Shown here one piece after another: positions 30,801 to 42,736 of a stretch of 64,000 nt of DNA. The stretch covers positions 1,444,597-1,508,596 of the forward strand of contig NC_030858.1 of the NCBI RefSeq assembly GCF_000208745.1, written 5' to 3'. Numbering within the stretch: the first letter of the stretch is position 1; the number at the start of each line of letters is the position of its first letter. This DNA is from Theobroma cacao. Lineage: Eukaryota; Streptophyta; Magnoliopsida; Malvales; Malvaceae. The notes beneath the pieces were generated by a model, which was not told where the DNA came from, ran no database searches, and worked only from the letters and a program-made list of their open reading frames with translations. The position numbers were made by a program, and so were the translations under genes.

Positions 30801-33800
30801 ATGTTAGAGCAGTTGCTGATATTTACCAGGGGAGGGTTAATCCTCTGGACATGTAAAGAGCTTGGGAATGCTCTTAAAGGGTCACCAATTGACACCCTGA
30901 TCCGGTCCTGTCTGTTGGAGGAGCGCTCTGGTGCTGCATCATATAACTATGATGCCCCTGGTGCTTCTTACACCCTCAAATGGACCTTCCATAATGAGCT
31001 TGGCCTTGTTTTTGTTGCTGTCTATCAGCGTATTCTCCATCTTTTGTATGTGGACGATCTTCTTGCATTGGTGAGGCGTGAGTTTTCGAAGATTTATGAT
31101 CCTAAGAGGACACTGTATAATGATTTTGATGAAACTTTTAGGCAGCTTAGGAGGGAGGCAGAAGCTAGGGCTGAGGAGTTTAAGAAATCAAAACAGATGG
31201 TTAAACCTGTGAATAACAATAAGAAGCAAGGGCAGGTGCAAAAAGCTGGTTTTGATAAAGGAAGTAAGAAGAGTGAGGGTGGCTTGGCTGCTGATGGTGG
31301 GGATGGTGATAAAGTGAAAGGCCGTAAATTGGAGAATGGACACTCCAATGGTAATCATGTTGAGATTGAAGAACCTAGGATGATAGGTGTTGTTAACGGT
31401 AAAGAAAATACTAGTTCCAATATTAGTGCTTTCGATGTAAGTAAGCTTCAGAAAAGAACTAAAGGTGGAAAGAAAACTGATACTGTTGTTAACAAGGGTT
31501 CCAAGGTGGACCCTAAGAAAAAAGTAGCAAAGAAGAATAGAGTTTGGGACGATGCACCTCCAGAGACGAAATTGGACTTTACTGATCCACTGGATGGAAA
31601 TGGAAATGAGAATATAGAGGTTGTTGCAGCTGATCAAGGTGAAAGTATGATGGACATTGAAGAGATTATCAGCAGTGATAGTGAAAGTGAAGAAGATGAC
31701 AATGTGGGGAAGGATAGCAAGCCTGAAGCAAAGAAAAAGGGTTGGTTTTCCTCCATGTTCCAGAGGTATTTGTTGTACTTTTATCCTCCCTTTGATGTAG
31801 TTTCTTCTTTTAGCTCATAATTTCTATTCTAGGATATATTTGTTCTGTCTTCATGAAGAGTGAAATTGGAGCTCCTTTTTTTTGGGTAAAGCCTTCATGG
31901 CTTTTGTTTTATCATGTTCAGATACTCGTCATAAAGCATGTCCCGACTAGTTTTATTTATTTTCATAGAACCTTACAACTTGAGTTGGAAATGTTTCTTT
32001 TATAGAGTTGATCTTTTTGATATTGCCATTATGTGCTTATATAATTTACATTGCAAAAGATGGCATTAGTAGTCAATGTATGATATTTCTTCTGCTAGGC
32101 ATCACCACTTAAAGAATGAAAGATTTTTAGACATCATTTGCTTGTATCATGTTATATATTCCAGTCCCAAAGAGTTATACACTCCTTTTTGTTTCCCATC
32201 GTATGGTGAACTCTTAGGTAGAGTTTGGTATGAGGGAAGTGGGAGCACATTCCCTTCAAAGTGCTCAATTAAATTACATTGCAGTGTTTGTTTTGCAACA
32301 GATCACAACAATGTAAGATTGCAATGCAATCACATTACAACCAAGAGATGTAATGTGATAGCAGACCAAAACCAATACAATCACATTACATTGCACTCTG
32401 TAATATTCTTAAAGACACTTTTACCTTTCTACTTTATTATCTTGTTAAAAACATTTTATAACGTTATAATTAAAATAACAATATTAAAATAAAATATATA
32501 ATATAAAAATAAAAAATTAAATTAAAATAAAATATATAATATTAAAAATTGTATTAAAAAATGAAAATAAAATATATAAGATTATAATAAGAAATAAAAA
32601 TAAAACATATGACATTAAAAATATATTTAAGAGATGATATTATATAAAAACTAATAATAAAAAATACAAGTATATTAAACTTGCATTTTAATAAATAGGG
32701 GTAATTTTGAAAATTAACATTACATTCCTAGCAAAGTACTTGTAAACCAAACGCTGTAATGTTATCCTCTCTACATTTTAATCATTATTTTGCTTGCATA
32801 CCAAACACTACAATGTTATTTTTCCTGCAATCACATTGCTTGTAATCACATTACTTACAATCACATTGCATTGTAAAGTACCAAACGCCACCTTATTGTG
32901 TTTCACTTGGGCTTTGCACCACCTCTACCGTAAGCTTTTATCATCACCATCCAATTTCGTTGTAAATTGTTGAATTTATGATGCAATTGCATCACTTATT
33001 CATTTTCTACTTCCTTGGGCTCAGTATTGCGGGAAAGGCAAATTTGGAGAAGGCAGACCTAGAACCAGCTTTGAAGGCTCTCAAAGATAGGCTTATGACA
33101 AAGAATGTGGTATGTCTTCTTCTAATATAACACTCTTGATTTCCAATGGATTGGTACCTTTCAATGTTTATAGGATTGCTTACGTATATGTGGCATTCAC
33201 AGGCTGAGGAGATAGCAGAGAAGCTTTGTGAATCAGTAGCTGCAAGTCTTGAAGGAAAAAAGCTGGCCTCATTCACAAGGATCTCTTCAACAGTGCAGGT
33301 CTACAATTTTTTCATCTTTTACAATTGGACTCAATTTTGTTTCCTTTTTTTTTCCTGCTTTTTGATTGCCTATAAATTTAATGGAGAATGGTAATTGTGA
33401 CTGCAGGCTGCAATGGAAGAAGCTCTTATTCGTATTTTAACTCCTAGACGCTCCATTGACATACTGAGGGATGTGCATGCTGCCAAGGAACAGAGGAAGC
33501 CATATGTTGTTGTCTTTGTTGGTGTTAATGGAGTTGGGAAATCAACAAATCTAGCCAAGGTTTAGCTGATTTAAGTGCACTATATGTAGATATGTCCCCA
33601 GGGACATGCCTTCTGGTCAGGCTGGCTAACCTCAAGTGTTACTGTGCAGGTCGCTTACTGGCTTCTGCAGCACAATGTTAGTGTTATGATGGCTGCTTGT
33701 GATACATTCCGGTCTGGAGCTGTTGAGCAGCTGCGAACTCATGCACGTAGACTTCAGGTATTACATTAATCGTAAATGTTATATTTTCAGCATATTGGGC

Positions 33801-34980
33801 CTCATCTTGCTCCAAGGTGGTTTGCTTTGTGTAATGACAAGTATCATTGGTATAGCTACTCTTTTATATCTGACTTGTTACTTGCTGCCTGCTAGATTCC
33901 TATATTTGAGAAAGGGTACGAGAAAGATCCTGCAATTGTAGCAAAGGAAGCAATTCAGGAGGCCACTCGTACTGGTTCAGATGTTGTTCTTGTTGATACA
34001 GCTGGGCGGATGCAGGTATCTTCTAATCAGTCAATTCATTTCTGTGGACTTTTATACTTTGGGTAGTGCTTGGTGGGTGCTTCATTCATACTTTCTATTG
34101 CTTTCAGAACCCTGAAAATAAAAAGTATGATGGTTCTGATTAAGGGTCAAGATAGTGGTATAACTTTTGCAATGGCAACCAATTGCATTCAATACATTAT
34201 TTACTCTGAAATTGAATGGAACAAACTAGAAGATGTCTAGATAACCCATTCAAAACAGGTTTGCTTTCAAGAACTAGAGAAGGACCAGTTATATTGGTTT
34301 TGCTATAGGCAGTGAGACGACCAATTGAGCTATTTTGCTTTGAAGGATATTTAAATGCAATCCTAGCTATATTGCTTTTCTTTGTTACCACTGTTATGTT
34401 ATTAATATCCATGTTATGCTTATCAGGATAATGAACCATTAATGAGAGCTCTCTCGAAGCTTATATACCTCAACAATCCGGATCTTGTCTTATTTGTTGG
34501 AGAGGCACTAGTTGGGAATGATGCTGTTGACCAGTTGTCAAAATTCAACCAGGTTTGCTTTCACGTTTAAACATTTTGTCTGTCGTATTCAAAATTTCAA
34601 ATCTATTGGTTGTACCTATGTTACTAAATCTATGTTATAAAGCAGTGAGTCTTGCTCTTCTTGCAGAAATTGGCTGACCTCTCTACTTCTCCTACTCCAA
34701 GATTGATAGATGGGATTTTGCTCACTAAGTTTGACACTATTGATGACAAGGTAAAATGAGTTTGAATCCGAGAAGGTTTTTTATATTTTGGTTGCTATGG
34801 GAATCTCACACTGCCATTTATCTTACTTTTGGCGTATAACTGAAATTGACGTAGGTTGGGGCAGCATTGTCGATGGTCTACGTCTCAGGAGCGCCGGTTA
34901 TGTTTGTTGGCTGTGGCCAGTCATATACAGACCTGAAGAAACTCAATGTCAAATCAATAGTCAAGACCCTGCTGAAATGA
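30801..34980 (+). CDS. SRPRA: Signal recognition particle receptor alpha subunit (SR-alpha)
   Basis: Nine exons (30801-31765, 33025-33109, 33203-33298, 33407-33559, 33650-33757, 33896-34015, 34427-34552, 34667-34750, 34855-34980) give 620 residues. The N-terminal SRX domain (about 1-130, [16 protein letters not shown]) binds the membrane-anchored beta subunit. A long charged linker follows (130-320, Lys-rich, then acidic [10 protein letters not shown]). The NG domain has a helical N part and a GTPase with P-loop GVNGVGKST (421-429), DTAGRMQ (503-509) and TKFD (571-574), ending in [22 protein letters not shown]. It docks SRP-ribosome complexes at the ER by reciprocal GTP hydrolysis with SRP54. 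Intron 1 contains a MITE. All frames close and the length is usual for plants. Confidence 0.97.
32217..32892. mobile_element. PIF/Harbinger (Tourist)-like MITE in SRP receptor intron 1
   Basis: A 676-bp noncoding AT-rich element begins GGTAGAGTTTGGTA and ends with the inverted form of GGTGGCGTTTGGTA (12 of 14 match). It is flanked on both sides by TTA, the 3-bp target duplication typical of PIF/Harbinger elements. Subterminal regions repeat variants of TGCAATCACATTAC in both orientations. No transposase is present, so it would depend on an autonomous relative. It does not disturb the splice signals at 31766 or 33024. Confidence 0.75.
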
Positions 34981-35534
34981 GTGACTGCTTGATGAAAATC
35001 CTCAATTTCATTGCAATGCTCGAACTTCAAATACTGTTTCTTTGGCTGTGACTTTGTGTTACTTTAATGGAGGTGCATCAGTCCCTTACGGCTGTTCATT
35101 TATTTGTAGATCTTGAATTTATCCGAGTTTGGTAGCCTTATCTATCTCTTCTTCTCATGTCTGCTGAAAGATTAGTATTACAGTGAGGACTGTTTGTGAA
35201 TGTGCCCCTTCTGCCCACCACACCCTGTCAAGGATTGAAAGCCTTTTCTTCAATATTTGGTCAGTGGTTGTGAACCTGGCCTTGATGTCCAAATAGTCGA
35301 ATGATTAGATATAATGAGAACAACTCGATTAAGTGAAATGTAGGAATAAATAAAGGGTCGATTTAAGCAGGAAAAGAATAAATAATTCATATATGCTTCC
35401 ACTCCAATCTCTGGAAAGAATAATCTAATGTAAGAATACAAAAATTTCCTTCTATAATCATTTGAATGATTCCTCAAGCAGCAGCAATTGATTGAATCTC
35501 TCTCTCTCTCATAACAAAGCCGACGTCTAGTTTT
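34981..35534. other. Intergenic between convergent SRP receptor and ENODL genes
   Basis: 3' flanks of both genes with a short CT run near 35500. Nothing else seen. Confidence 0.5.
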
Positions 35535-36162
35535 TCAAAACAGAGACAGCGCCGTTAGAACCCCCAACATAACCACCAAGCCACTTTTCAAGCTAACGCA
35601 ACTGCTCGTTGGAGCCACCGCAGGGCCCTCAAACTCCATCGGAGAAGGTGCCGGTGAGACTCCCATGAACTGGCTTCTTGCAGACATAACCACGACGATC
35701 AGTTTCTGTCCCTTTTGGCAGTGTCCCTCAGCTCCACTGATAAAATAGTATGCCCCAGACCTCTCAAGCTTCACCTTAGTGTTGCCATCCTTGTGTGCAG
35801 CTATAGGGCTAGATGTGTTGCATGTTTCATAGTCTTTTTTACTCACCTGGAGCACCGAGTCCTTGCTGGGATCATAACTCCAAACTGCAAAAACAAGAAA
35901 CAAGATCGGATGAGTAAAAGAAAAGATCCAGATGAGAAAATGAAAGAAAAGTTTGATAATGAGTGGTTATTCTTGTACCTAAAGAGTCTCCAATCTGGAA
36001 ACGAGAAGCTCCAGCCCATTTGTTAAGAGAGTCGGATTCAGATGAAGGGATTTTCCAAGCGTTGGCTTTGCCTCCAACTAAGTGTTCCCCTGCTTCTGTT
36101 AAGGTTAAGAAGACAGAAACAAGCAGCACTGCAGACAACAACAAACCTCTGCTTGCGGCCAT
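35535..36162 (-). CDS. ENODL: Early nodulin-like phytocyanin (ENODL), copper site lost
   Basis: Exons 36162-35979 and 35884-35535 give 177 residues: signal peptide (1-24), one phytocyanin (plastocyanin-like) domain from EHLVGGKANAW to KLIVVVMS, a short Pro/Ser-rich arabinogalactan-like stretch (SPAPSP) and a hydrophobic C-terminus suited to GPI anchoring. The structural disulfide cysteines remain (C83, C117). The copper ligands do not all remain: the first His position is D70 and the Cys ligand is S111; H116 is kept. This is the ENODL pattern, so the protein should not bind type 1 copper. These are plasma-membrane/apoplast proteins, some involved in pollen tube reception. A paralogue of the same length lies head-to-head at 42803-43520. 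Confidence 0.93.
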
Positions 36163-36258
36163 GTTTGTTTATATATGCTTTTCGAAAATAGTTTTGAAGA
36201 GTGTGTATGTGAGGCAGATGGAGAGGAGGATGTGGGAAAAGTGAGGAACATGGAAGCA

Positions 36259-36266
36259 ATTTATAG
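36259..36266 (-). promoter_or_regulatory. TATA box of minus-strand ENODL gene
   Basis: CTATAAAT on the minus strand, about 97 bp upstream of the ATG at 36162, at the expected distance for a plant TATA box with a short leader. Confidence 0.5.
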
Positions 36267-36976
36267 TGGGCAAATGCGAACCCAGAGAGAAAAAGAGCCG
36301 TTGTGGTTGCATCAGGTTCAAAAGAGTAAAGAGACTAGAGGGAGACTATTATTAGTTATTGCTTTGGGAATTGTCAAAAATTGAGCAGTTTCATTGTGGC
36401 CTACTCTGTCATTTTGCCGTTGGAATTGCTTGAGCTGCCAGCCCATTTCTCAAGACGGATTCCTGCTTGCCACATTTCATGATTCTCAGTGTGACTAATT
36501 TCAAATGTCAATAAAATGAGTAGTAGACTAATAACCCAGAATTTTGAGCAATCTTTGGGTCCTTCACATGGTGGGAGGATGGACAGCCATTGCTTGTAGG
36601 CTTTGATAAGTGTTTCCAAGTCCATTCAATTCTGCCAATGAGCCCAACTTCTCTGCTTACCCCACAAAGAAAAACTGATTTACTTATCTGGAAAACAGTC
36701 GGGGTGGGGAGGTTTTAACTTTTGATTGAAACTTCTCTGGAAATGCACTAACAATGAGATTGAGAGAAACAAAATCAAAAAGTAAAATTGTTACACACAT
36801 TGTTCTTTTCATTCTAAAGATTTCTGGGATTATGCAATTCAGGTTTCAGTGTTTATATGTACATACATAAGGATCATTTAAACTTGATTACTACTATATA
36901 GTTTGTAACTTGGAGATTTGATTACCTTACAAAGATAATTGCTTAATTAATGGATCTCATCCCTTTCCTCGACCCC
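36267..36976. other. Intergenic, no gene seen
   Basis: Upstream flank of the minus-strand ENODL gene, ending where the tandem 2.4-kb repeat begins. Confidence 0.5.
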
Positions 36977-37117
36977 AAGCTTAAAATACAAGGTTGAAAG
37001 GAGTAATTGATTTGGTGAGTTTAGGAATCGTTTCCGTTAGTGGAGGAAGTTGAAATGGTATTAGGCTTAAAAAGATATTTTCACAAGTTGGAACTAGAAG
37101 GGTTGATCCTAGGAAGC

Positions 37118-37400
37118 AAAATGGGGCAAAATGCATTTTGGAAGTACTAGGATTGACCCCACGCTTCCAAGGGTTGATCTTTAAGCCTCCAGGATAGAAA
37201 ATGCATTCTGTTTTAGACCAGGATCGACTCCCATCCTTTAAAGGGTGATCCAAAAAGGTAGAATGGGGGAAAAATGCATTATGGAAGTGCTAGGATCAAT
37301 CCCTACCCTTCCAAGGGTTGATCCTTAAACCCTCAAGATAGAAAATGCATTTTGTTTTAGACCAAGATCGACCCCCACCTTTTAAACAGTCAGTCTTAGA
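37118..37400. repeat. 143-bp internal tandem duplication (copy A only)
   Basis: Two units, about 37118-37260 and 37261-37400, each run from AATGGGG...AATGCATT through GGGTTGATC and TAGAAAATGCATT to AGACCA(G/A)GATCGAC. Copy B has a single equivalent near 39617-39770. Confidence 0.75.
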
Positions 37401-38227
37401 AGGATTGATCTTAAGGCACCCAAACAGAAAATAAAACCTAAAACCCTTAAAACTCAAGCCACTTTTCATTTATTCTCTTTTCTTTGTTTTCCCTCTCATT
37501 TTCTTTCAAAATCTCCTCCTCTTCTCAAGACCCTCAAGGTTTTATTATCAAACCTTGGATTCTAAGTACTAAAGATAAGGATTTCCACTCTAAAAATAAT
37601 GGTTTTTCTGATTTTAATCTTCTCTCATTAAAAACAAAAAACTTTTTTTAAGTTTTCAAGGTTTTGCTAGATCTCCTATCTAGAAAGCTCACCAAGGTAA
37701 AGTAAGATACAAGTTAAGTTGTTTATTTAATGGGTGTGAGGTTTGGAAAAAGTATTGATAAAAATTATTGAAAATAAGTGAAGATGAGTTAAGTTGGAAA
37801 ATAGGAATTTATTTATTACGAATTTCAAGAAGTATTTATGGTGATATTAATGATTGCTTGCTAAATTAGGTGCTGTTGAAGGTTTCAACTTGTCGTGTTA
37901 AGCAAGATTCGATTGGTTGCAAGCGCTTGGAAAGTATTGTAAGTAGATATATGCATTTTAAATTATTTTGGATATAGCTTAACATGTTTTCGAGGTTTAT
38001 GAAAGCATGAGAATTTTGGATGATTGATTGGATATGTTTGATGCCAAAGGTTCTGAAAGAAAATGTTTTGAATGTATATATGAATGTAAATATGAATATA
38101 TGTATGTATGTTTTCATGGGGAACAAGCATCTCAAATGATTGAAAACTTTTGTTTCAACATGACTTGGAAAATGAAATGAACATAGTTTAGCTTTTCGCA
38201 ATAATTGTGCATTGATAATTGGACTTT

Positions 38228-38391
38228 GTTAGGTGCCTTAATACCTTCGAAATTGTTAAGTGCCTTAACATCTTCAGTCGTTCGGTGCCTTAACACCTTT
38301 GGATATTGTTAGGTGCCTTAGCATCTTTGGAATGGTTAGGTGCCATAACACCTTTAGATTTGGTTAGGTATCGTAGCACCTTTGGATTTTG
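38228..38391. repeat. 27-bp minisatellite, six units, hairpin-forming
   Basis: Six imperfect units with consensus near GTTAGGTGCCTTAGCACC then TTTGGATTT. The core GGTGC-CTTA-GCACC is an inverted repeat that could fold into a five-base-pair hairpin. The homologous position in copy B (40578-40686) has four units. Confidence 0.85.
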
Positions 38392-38764
38392 GCCATGAGC
38401 CTTACCATGAATGAATATGTGCTTTATTACACTTGGATGTTGGATTAATGCATAATCATATGTGAATCATTTTATTCATATATTAGGCTTGCTTACAAGC
38501 CTATTTTGAAATGCACCCATTATCATGGTTAAGCCACATGGTTATAATGTATCTTTGAGAATTTGGCTATGGAATTGATTGGATTAAATGTCTTGATAGG
38601 AATCTGTTTGGTTCATCAATTGTAGAAACATTGATCTTTTGGAACCTTAGATCTGATAGATTGGAAAAAGGGAATTGATGGCAAGGTAAATGAAGTGAAA
38701 TTGGAAGGTTTTATGGCTAAATTTTGAATATGGAAGTGTTGGGATCATTTCTTGAGGACCAAAG

Positions 38765-38908
38765 GGTCGATCCCCGGCCAGCAAAACACACAAAGAGTGT
38801 TTTGTGTTTTAAAAGATCGATCCCTAGCAAGAAGAGGTCGATCCCAACAAAGCAGAACACACAAGAAGTGTTTTGTGTTTTAAAAGATCAACCCCCTATC
38901 AAGGAAAG
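38765..38908. repeat. 72-bp duplication with GATCGATCCC blocks
   Basis: Two units (38765-38836, 38837-38908) each contain GGTCGATCCC, an AACACAC...GTGTTTTGTGTTTT inverted arrangement and AAAAGATC(G/A)A. A similar pair occurs in copy B at about 41163-41340. Confidence 0.75.
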
Positions 38909-39428
38909 GTCAATCTTTATAGTGAAAATTGCATTACTTTTGGTATTTTGATCTTGTTTTGAGGAGTTTGTTTAGGTAACCTTAAATCAAGTTTCTAAAG
39001 AGCTTTGAGTATAATATTGGTATTTCAAAATATTTATAATTCCCTTTTTTAAATGCATTTGGTTAGATCTTGAATTTGATTTGGAAAATAGCATGTTTTA
39101 TGCAAATATGTTTATTTGAATACTGCACTATTTGGCTTATTCTCCTTTCGTATTTGCTTATTAAGATTATATATCTTACCTAAAAAAAAATATGTTTTTG
39201 TTTCAGATAAGTAGATCTTTAGCTGGCTTATTAAGGGAGTTTTTCATTTATTAACACTTGGTAGGTGTATGTCAAGGCATCTTGTAGAGGTTACCCACTT
39301 TTTGTTAAGTCCCTCCACTGAGTTTGAGTCATTCTTTGTTTTGGTTAAACATATTTTTGATAAATGTTTATATTTGGCCATTGGTTGGCATACTGTATAT
39401 TAATATTCGAACTTGTGAGTTTTACTTT

Positions 39429-41862
39429 AAGCTTTAAATACAAGGTTGAAACGAGTAGTTGACTTGGTGAGCTTAGGAAACATCTTTGTTAACTCAATAA
39501 TCTAAATTTCTAATCTTAAGAATCCATAAATTTAGAACTTGAAGGTTAGTGGAGGAAGTTGGAATGGAATTAGGCTTAAAAAAGGACAATTTTCACAAGA
39601 TTAAACTAAAAAGGTTGATCCTAGGAAGCAAAATGGGGCAAAATGCATTCTGGAAGTGCTAAGATCAACCCCACGCTTCCAGGGGTTGATCCTTAAGCCC
39701 CCAGGACAAATAATGCATTATGTTTTAGACCAGGATTGAACCCCACCCTTTAAAAAGTCGATACTAGGGCATCCAACTAAAAAAATAAAACCTAAAACCC
39801 TCAAACTCGAGCCACCTTTCATTTATTCTCTTTTCTTTGTTTTTTTTTCTCATTTTCTCTCAAAATCTCCTCCTGTCAAGACCCTCAAGGTTCCATTATC
39901 AAACTTTGGATTCAAAGTGCTAAAGGTAAGGATTTCCATTCCAAAAATAATGGTTTTGCTGATTTTAATCTCTTCTCTTTAAAAATCGAAAACTTTTTTT
40001 ACGTTTTCCAAGTTTGCTAGATCTTTTGTTTAGAAAGCTCACCAAGGTAAAGCAAGGTATAAGTTAAGTACTTTATTTAATGTGTATGAGGTTTGGAAGA
40101 AGGATTGATGAAAATTATTGGAAATAAGTGAAGATGAGTTAAGTTGGAAAATGAGTATTTAGTTATTATTAATTTCAAGAAGTATTTATGGTGATATTAA
40201 TGATTACTTGTTAAATTAGGTGACGTTGAAGGTTCCAACTTTTCGTGTTAAGTGAGGTTCAATTAAATGGAAACGCTTGAAAGTATTGTGAGTAAATATG
40301 CCTTTTAAAGTTATTTTGGATATATAGCTAACCATGTTTTAGAGGTTTATGAAAGCATGAGAATTTTGGATGATTGATTGGATATCTTTGATGATAAAGG
40401 TTTTGAAGGAAAATGTTTTAAATGTAAATATGTATGTAAATATGAATATATGTATATATGTTTTCATGGGGAACAAACTTTTCAAATGATTAAAAAATTT
40501 CGTTTCAAAATGACTTGGAAAATGAAATGAAAATAGTTTAGCTTTTCACAAAGATTGAGAATTGATAATTGGACTTTGTAAGATACTTTAGCACCTTTGG
40601 ATTGCTAGGTGTCTTAGCACTTTTGAATTTGTTAAGTGCCTTAGCACCTTTGGATTTTGTTAGGTGTCATAACACCTTAGGATTTTGGCCATGAGCCTTA
40701 ACATGAACTAACATGTGCCTTATTACATTTGGATGTTAGATTGATGCATAATTATATGTGAATCATTTTGCAAGCTAAGCTCATTAATTGTTTATGCCAT
40801 GAGAGCCTTTTGCAAGCTAAGCTCAAGACTTGAAATGGCATGTTGGTGATGAGGTTAATAAAATCACTTTTCAAAAAAAAAATGTGAATCATTTTACTTA
40901 TATATTATGCTTGCTTATATGCCTATTTTGAAATGCACCCATTATCATGTTTGAGTTACATGGTTATAATGTATGTTGGAGGATTTGATTGTGTAATTGA
41001 TTGGATTAAATTTCTTGGTAGGAATTTGTTTAGTTCATCAAATATAAAACTATTGATGTTTTGGAACCTTAGATTTGATAAATTAGAAAGGGGAATTGAT
41101 GGCAAGGTAAATGAAGTGAAATTAAAAGGTTTAAGGGCCAAATTTTGAATCTGGAAGTGTTGGGATCGATCCCTAAAAACCAAAAGATCGATCCTCGACC
41201 AGCAGATCACACATAAAATGTTCTATGTTTTAAAGGATCGACCCCTTAGCAAGGAGAGGTCGATCCTGGCAGAGCAAAACACATAAAAAGTGTTCTGTGT
41301 TTTAAAAGATCGACCACCCATCAAGGATAGATCGATTCTTGTAATGAAAATTGCACCACTTATGGTACTTTTATCCTGTTTTGAGGAGTTTGTTTGGGCA
41401 ACTTTGAACCAAGTTTTTAAGGCACTTTGAGTATAATTTTGGCATTTCTAAAGATGTATAATTGCCTCTTTAAAATGCACTTGATTAAATCATGGAATTG
41501 ATTTGGAAAGTGGCATGTTTTATGCAAATAAGTTTATTCTAAAACTCCTTCATTTTGCTTGTTCTCCCTTTCGTATTCTATACTTGCTCACTAGGATTTT
41601 ATATCTCACCTCACGAATATTTGGGGCTTACTAGAGGAGTTTTCTCATATTTGGGGCTTACTAGAGGAGTTTTCTCAAATATATTTTTTTTTTGCTTTTA
41701 GATCAATAGATATTTGCTTGGCTTACTAGAAGAGTTTTCTCTTTTTGCTTGTTTTCCCTTCCTTGGATTTTAGTAAGATTTTATATCATATATATTTTTT
41801 TGTTTTTAGATCAATAGATATTTGGTTGGCTTACTAGAGGCTTAGTAGAAGAGTTTTCTCTT
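39429..41862. repeat. Large tandem repeat, copy B (noncoding, LTR-like)
   Basis: Direct copy of 36977-39428. It differs by an insertion near 40765-40880 (a TTTTGCAAGCTAAGCTCA duplication), fewer minisatellite units, and extra short tandem copies of GGCTTACTAGAGGAGTTTTC and ATCAATAGATATTTG at its right end (41617-41862). Confidence 0.75.
40578..40686. repeat. 27-bp minisatellite, four units (copy B)
   Basis: Four units of the same 27-bp consensus as at 38228-38391, followed in both copies by TTTTGGCCATGAGCCTTA. Confidence 0.85.
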
Positions 41863-41868
41863 TGTTAG

Positions 41869-41878
41869 CGCACGCACG

Positions 41879-41935
<57 letters not shown>

Positions 41936-41936
41936 C
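41869..41936. repeat. (GCAC)n(CA)n(TA)n compound microsatellite
   Basis: GCAC units grade into about eighteen CA units and then TA units, at the right end of the tandem repeat block. Confidence 0.95.
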
Positions 41937-42676
41937 TTACTGATGTGAGATTTGTGACATTTTACTCTATTTAATTATAACGCTTGTCATGAATCCATGT
42001 TTACAACTCAAAAGATATATGTGAGAGGTGGTAGAAAGTTCATATTTATATATACCAAAAACCCAACTCATTTTTTTATTAATGTGAGATTCGTGACATA
42101 TGATACTCTTTTATTAACTTGATGCAATAACAATTTTACTTTCAAAGTGTTCTTTACAACGATCAAACCTTAATTAACAAGAAAAAAAGATTCCTTTCCT
42201 TATCGACGAGATTAAATCGTGTGGGTTTTGACATTCTCCCAATTATAAACCCTTTCACTCAAAATAGTTTTAATGGATGACAGCGTTGGCATTAGCATAT
42301 TTCATCAATGAAATCACATACCTAATCCCATTTTGAATTAAAGTTCATACAAGAGGAAAACATATGCATGTGCAGCTTGGTATTGACAGCAAGGAAATAA
42401 AATCGAAGTCCTAAATAAAGGACCTGCTACTGTTGCTTCAAACTTGCCATCTTTTGCATGGGAAATCAATGCTATCCTCCTTGTACAAGCTTTGATTCCT
42501 CAAAACTGCTTTCCAAAACTTCCCTTGTTTGTAGAAACTTCTAAGAATCAAGCGTATCTCAAAGATCACGATATCCTCAAAGGAGGGTTCCTTTCCTTGG
42601 AACATTTTTACACCCCCTGAGAATTAAACCAGATTATTTTTCCAATGAACAGACTCTGCAACTACAGTGGGTTTAA

Positions 42677-42682
42677 CACGTG
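42677..42682. promoter_or_regulatory. G-box (CACGTG) upstream of plus-strand ENODL
   Basis: ACACGTGT palindrome about 121 bp before the ATG and about 47 bp upstream of a TATA-like TATTTAA. Confidence 0.4.
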
Positions 42683-42729
42683 TCATCCATGAAGAGCTTC
42701 GGGTACTCCCAAACCTTGAACCTGACGAC

Positions 42730-42736
42730 TATTTAA
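42730..42736 (+). promoter_or_regulatory. TATA-like box of plus-strand ENODL
   Basis: TATTTAA lies 67 bp upstream of the ATG at 42803 in a suitable position. Confidence 0.4.

Larger units (their letters stand above)
36977..39428. repeat. Large tandem repeat, copy A (noncoding, LTR-like)
   Basis: This unit and 39429-41862 are direct copies: both open with AAGCTT(T/A)AAATACAAGG and carry the same ordered landmarks (GATCCTAGGAAGCAAAATGG, a ~27-bp minisatellite, AATGCACCCATTATCATG, paired GATCGATCCC blocks, a GCTTATTAAG/GCTTACTAGA tail). No ORF of retroelement type is present. The size, direct repetition and absence of coding sequence could fit two long LTRs with the interior lost, or a tandemly duplicated unit. 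Copy A has an extra 143-bp internal duplication and six minisatellite units where copy B has four. I did not compute identity. Confidence 0.75.

Noticed and set aside
36977..41862. Complete LTR retrotransposon
   Set aside because: No gag or pol coding sequence, primer-binding site or clear TG...CA ends could be identified between or in the repeated units.
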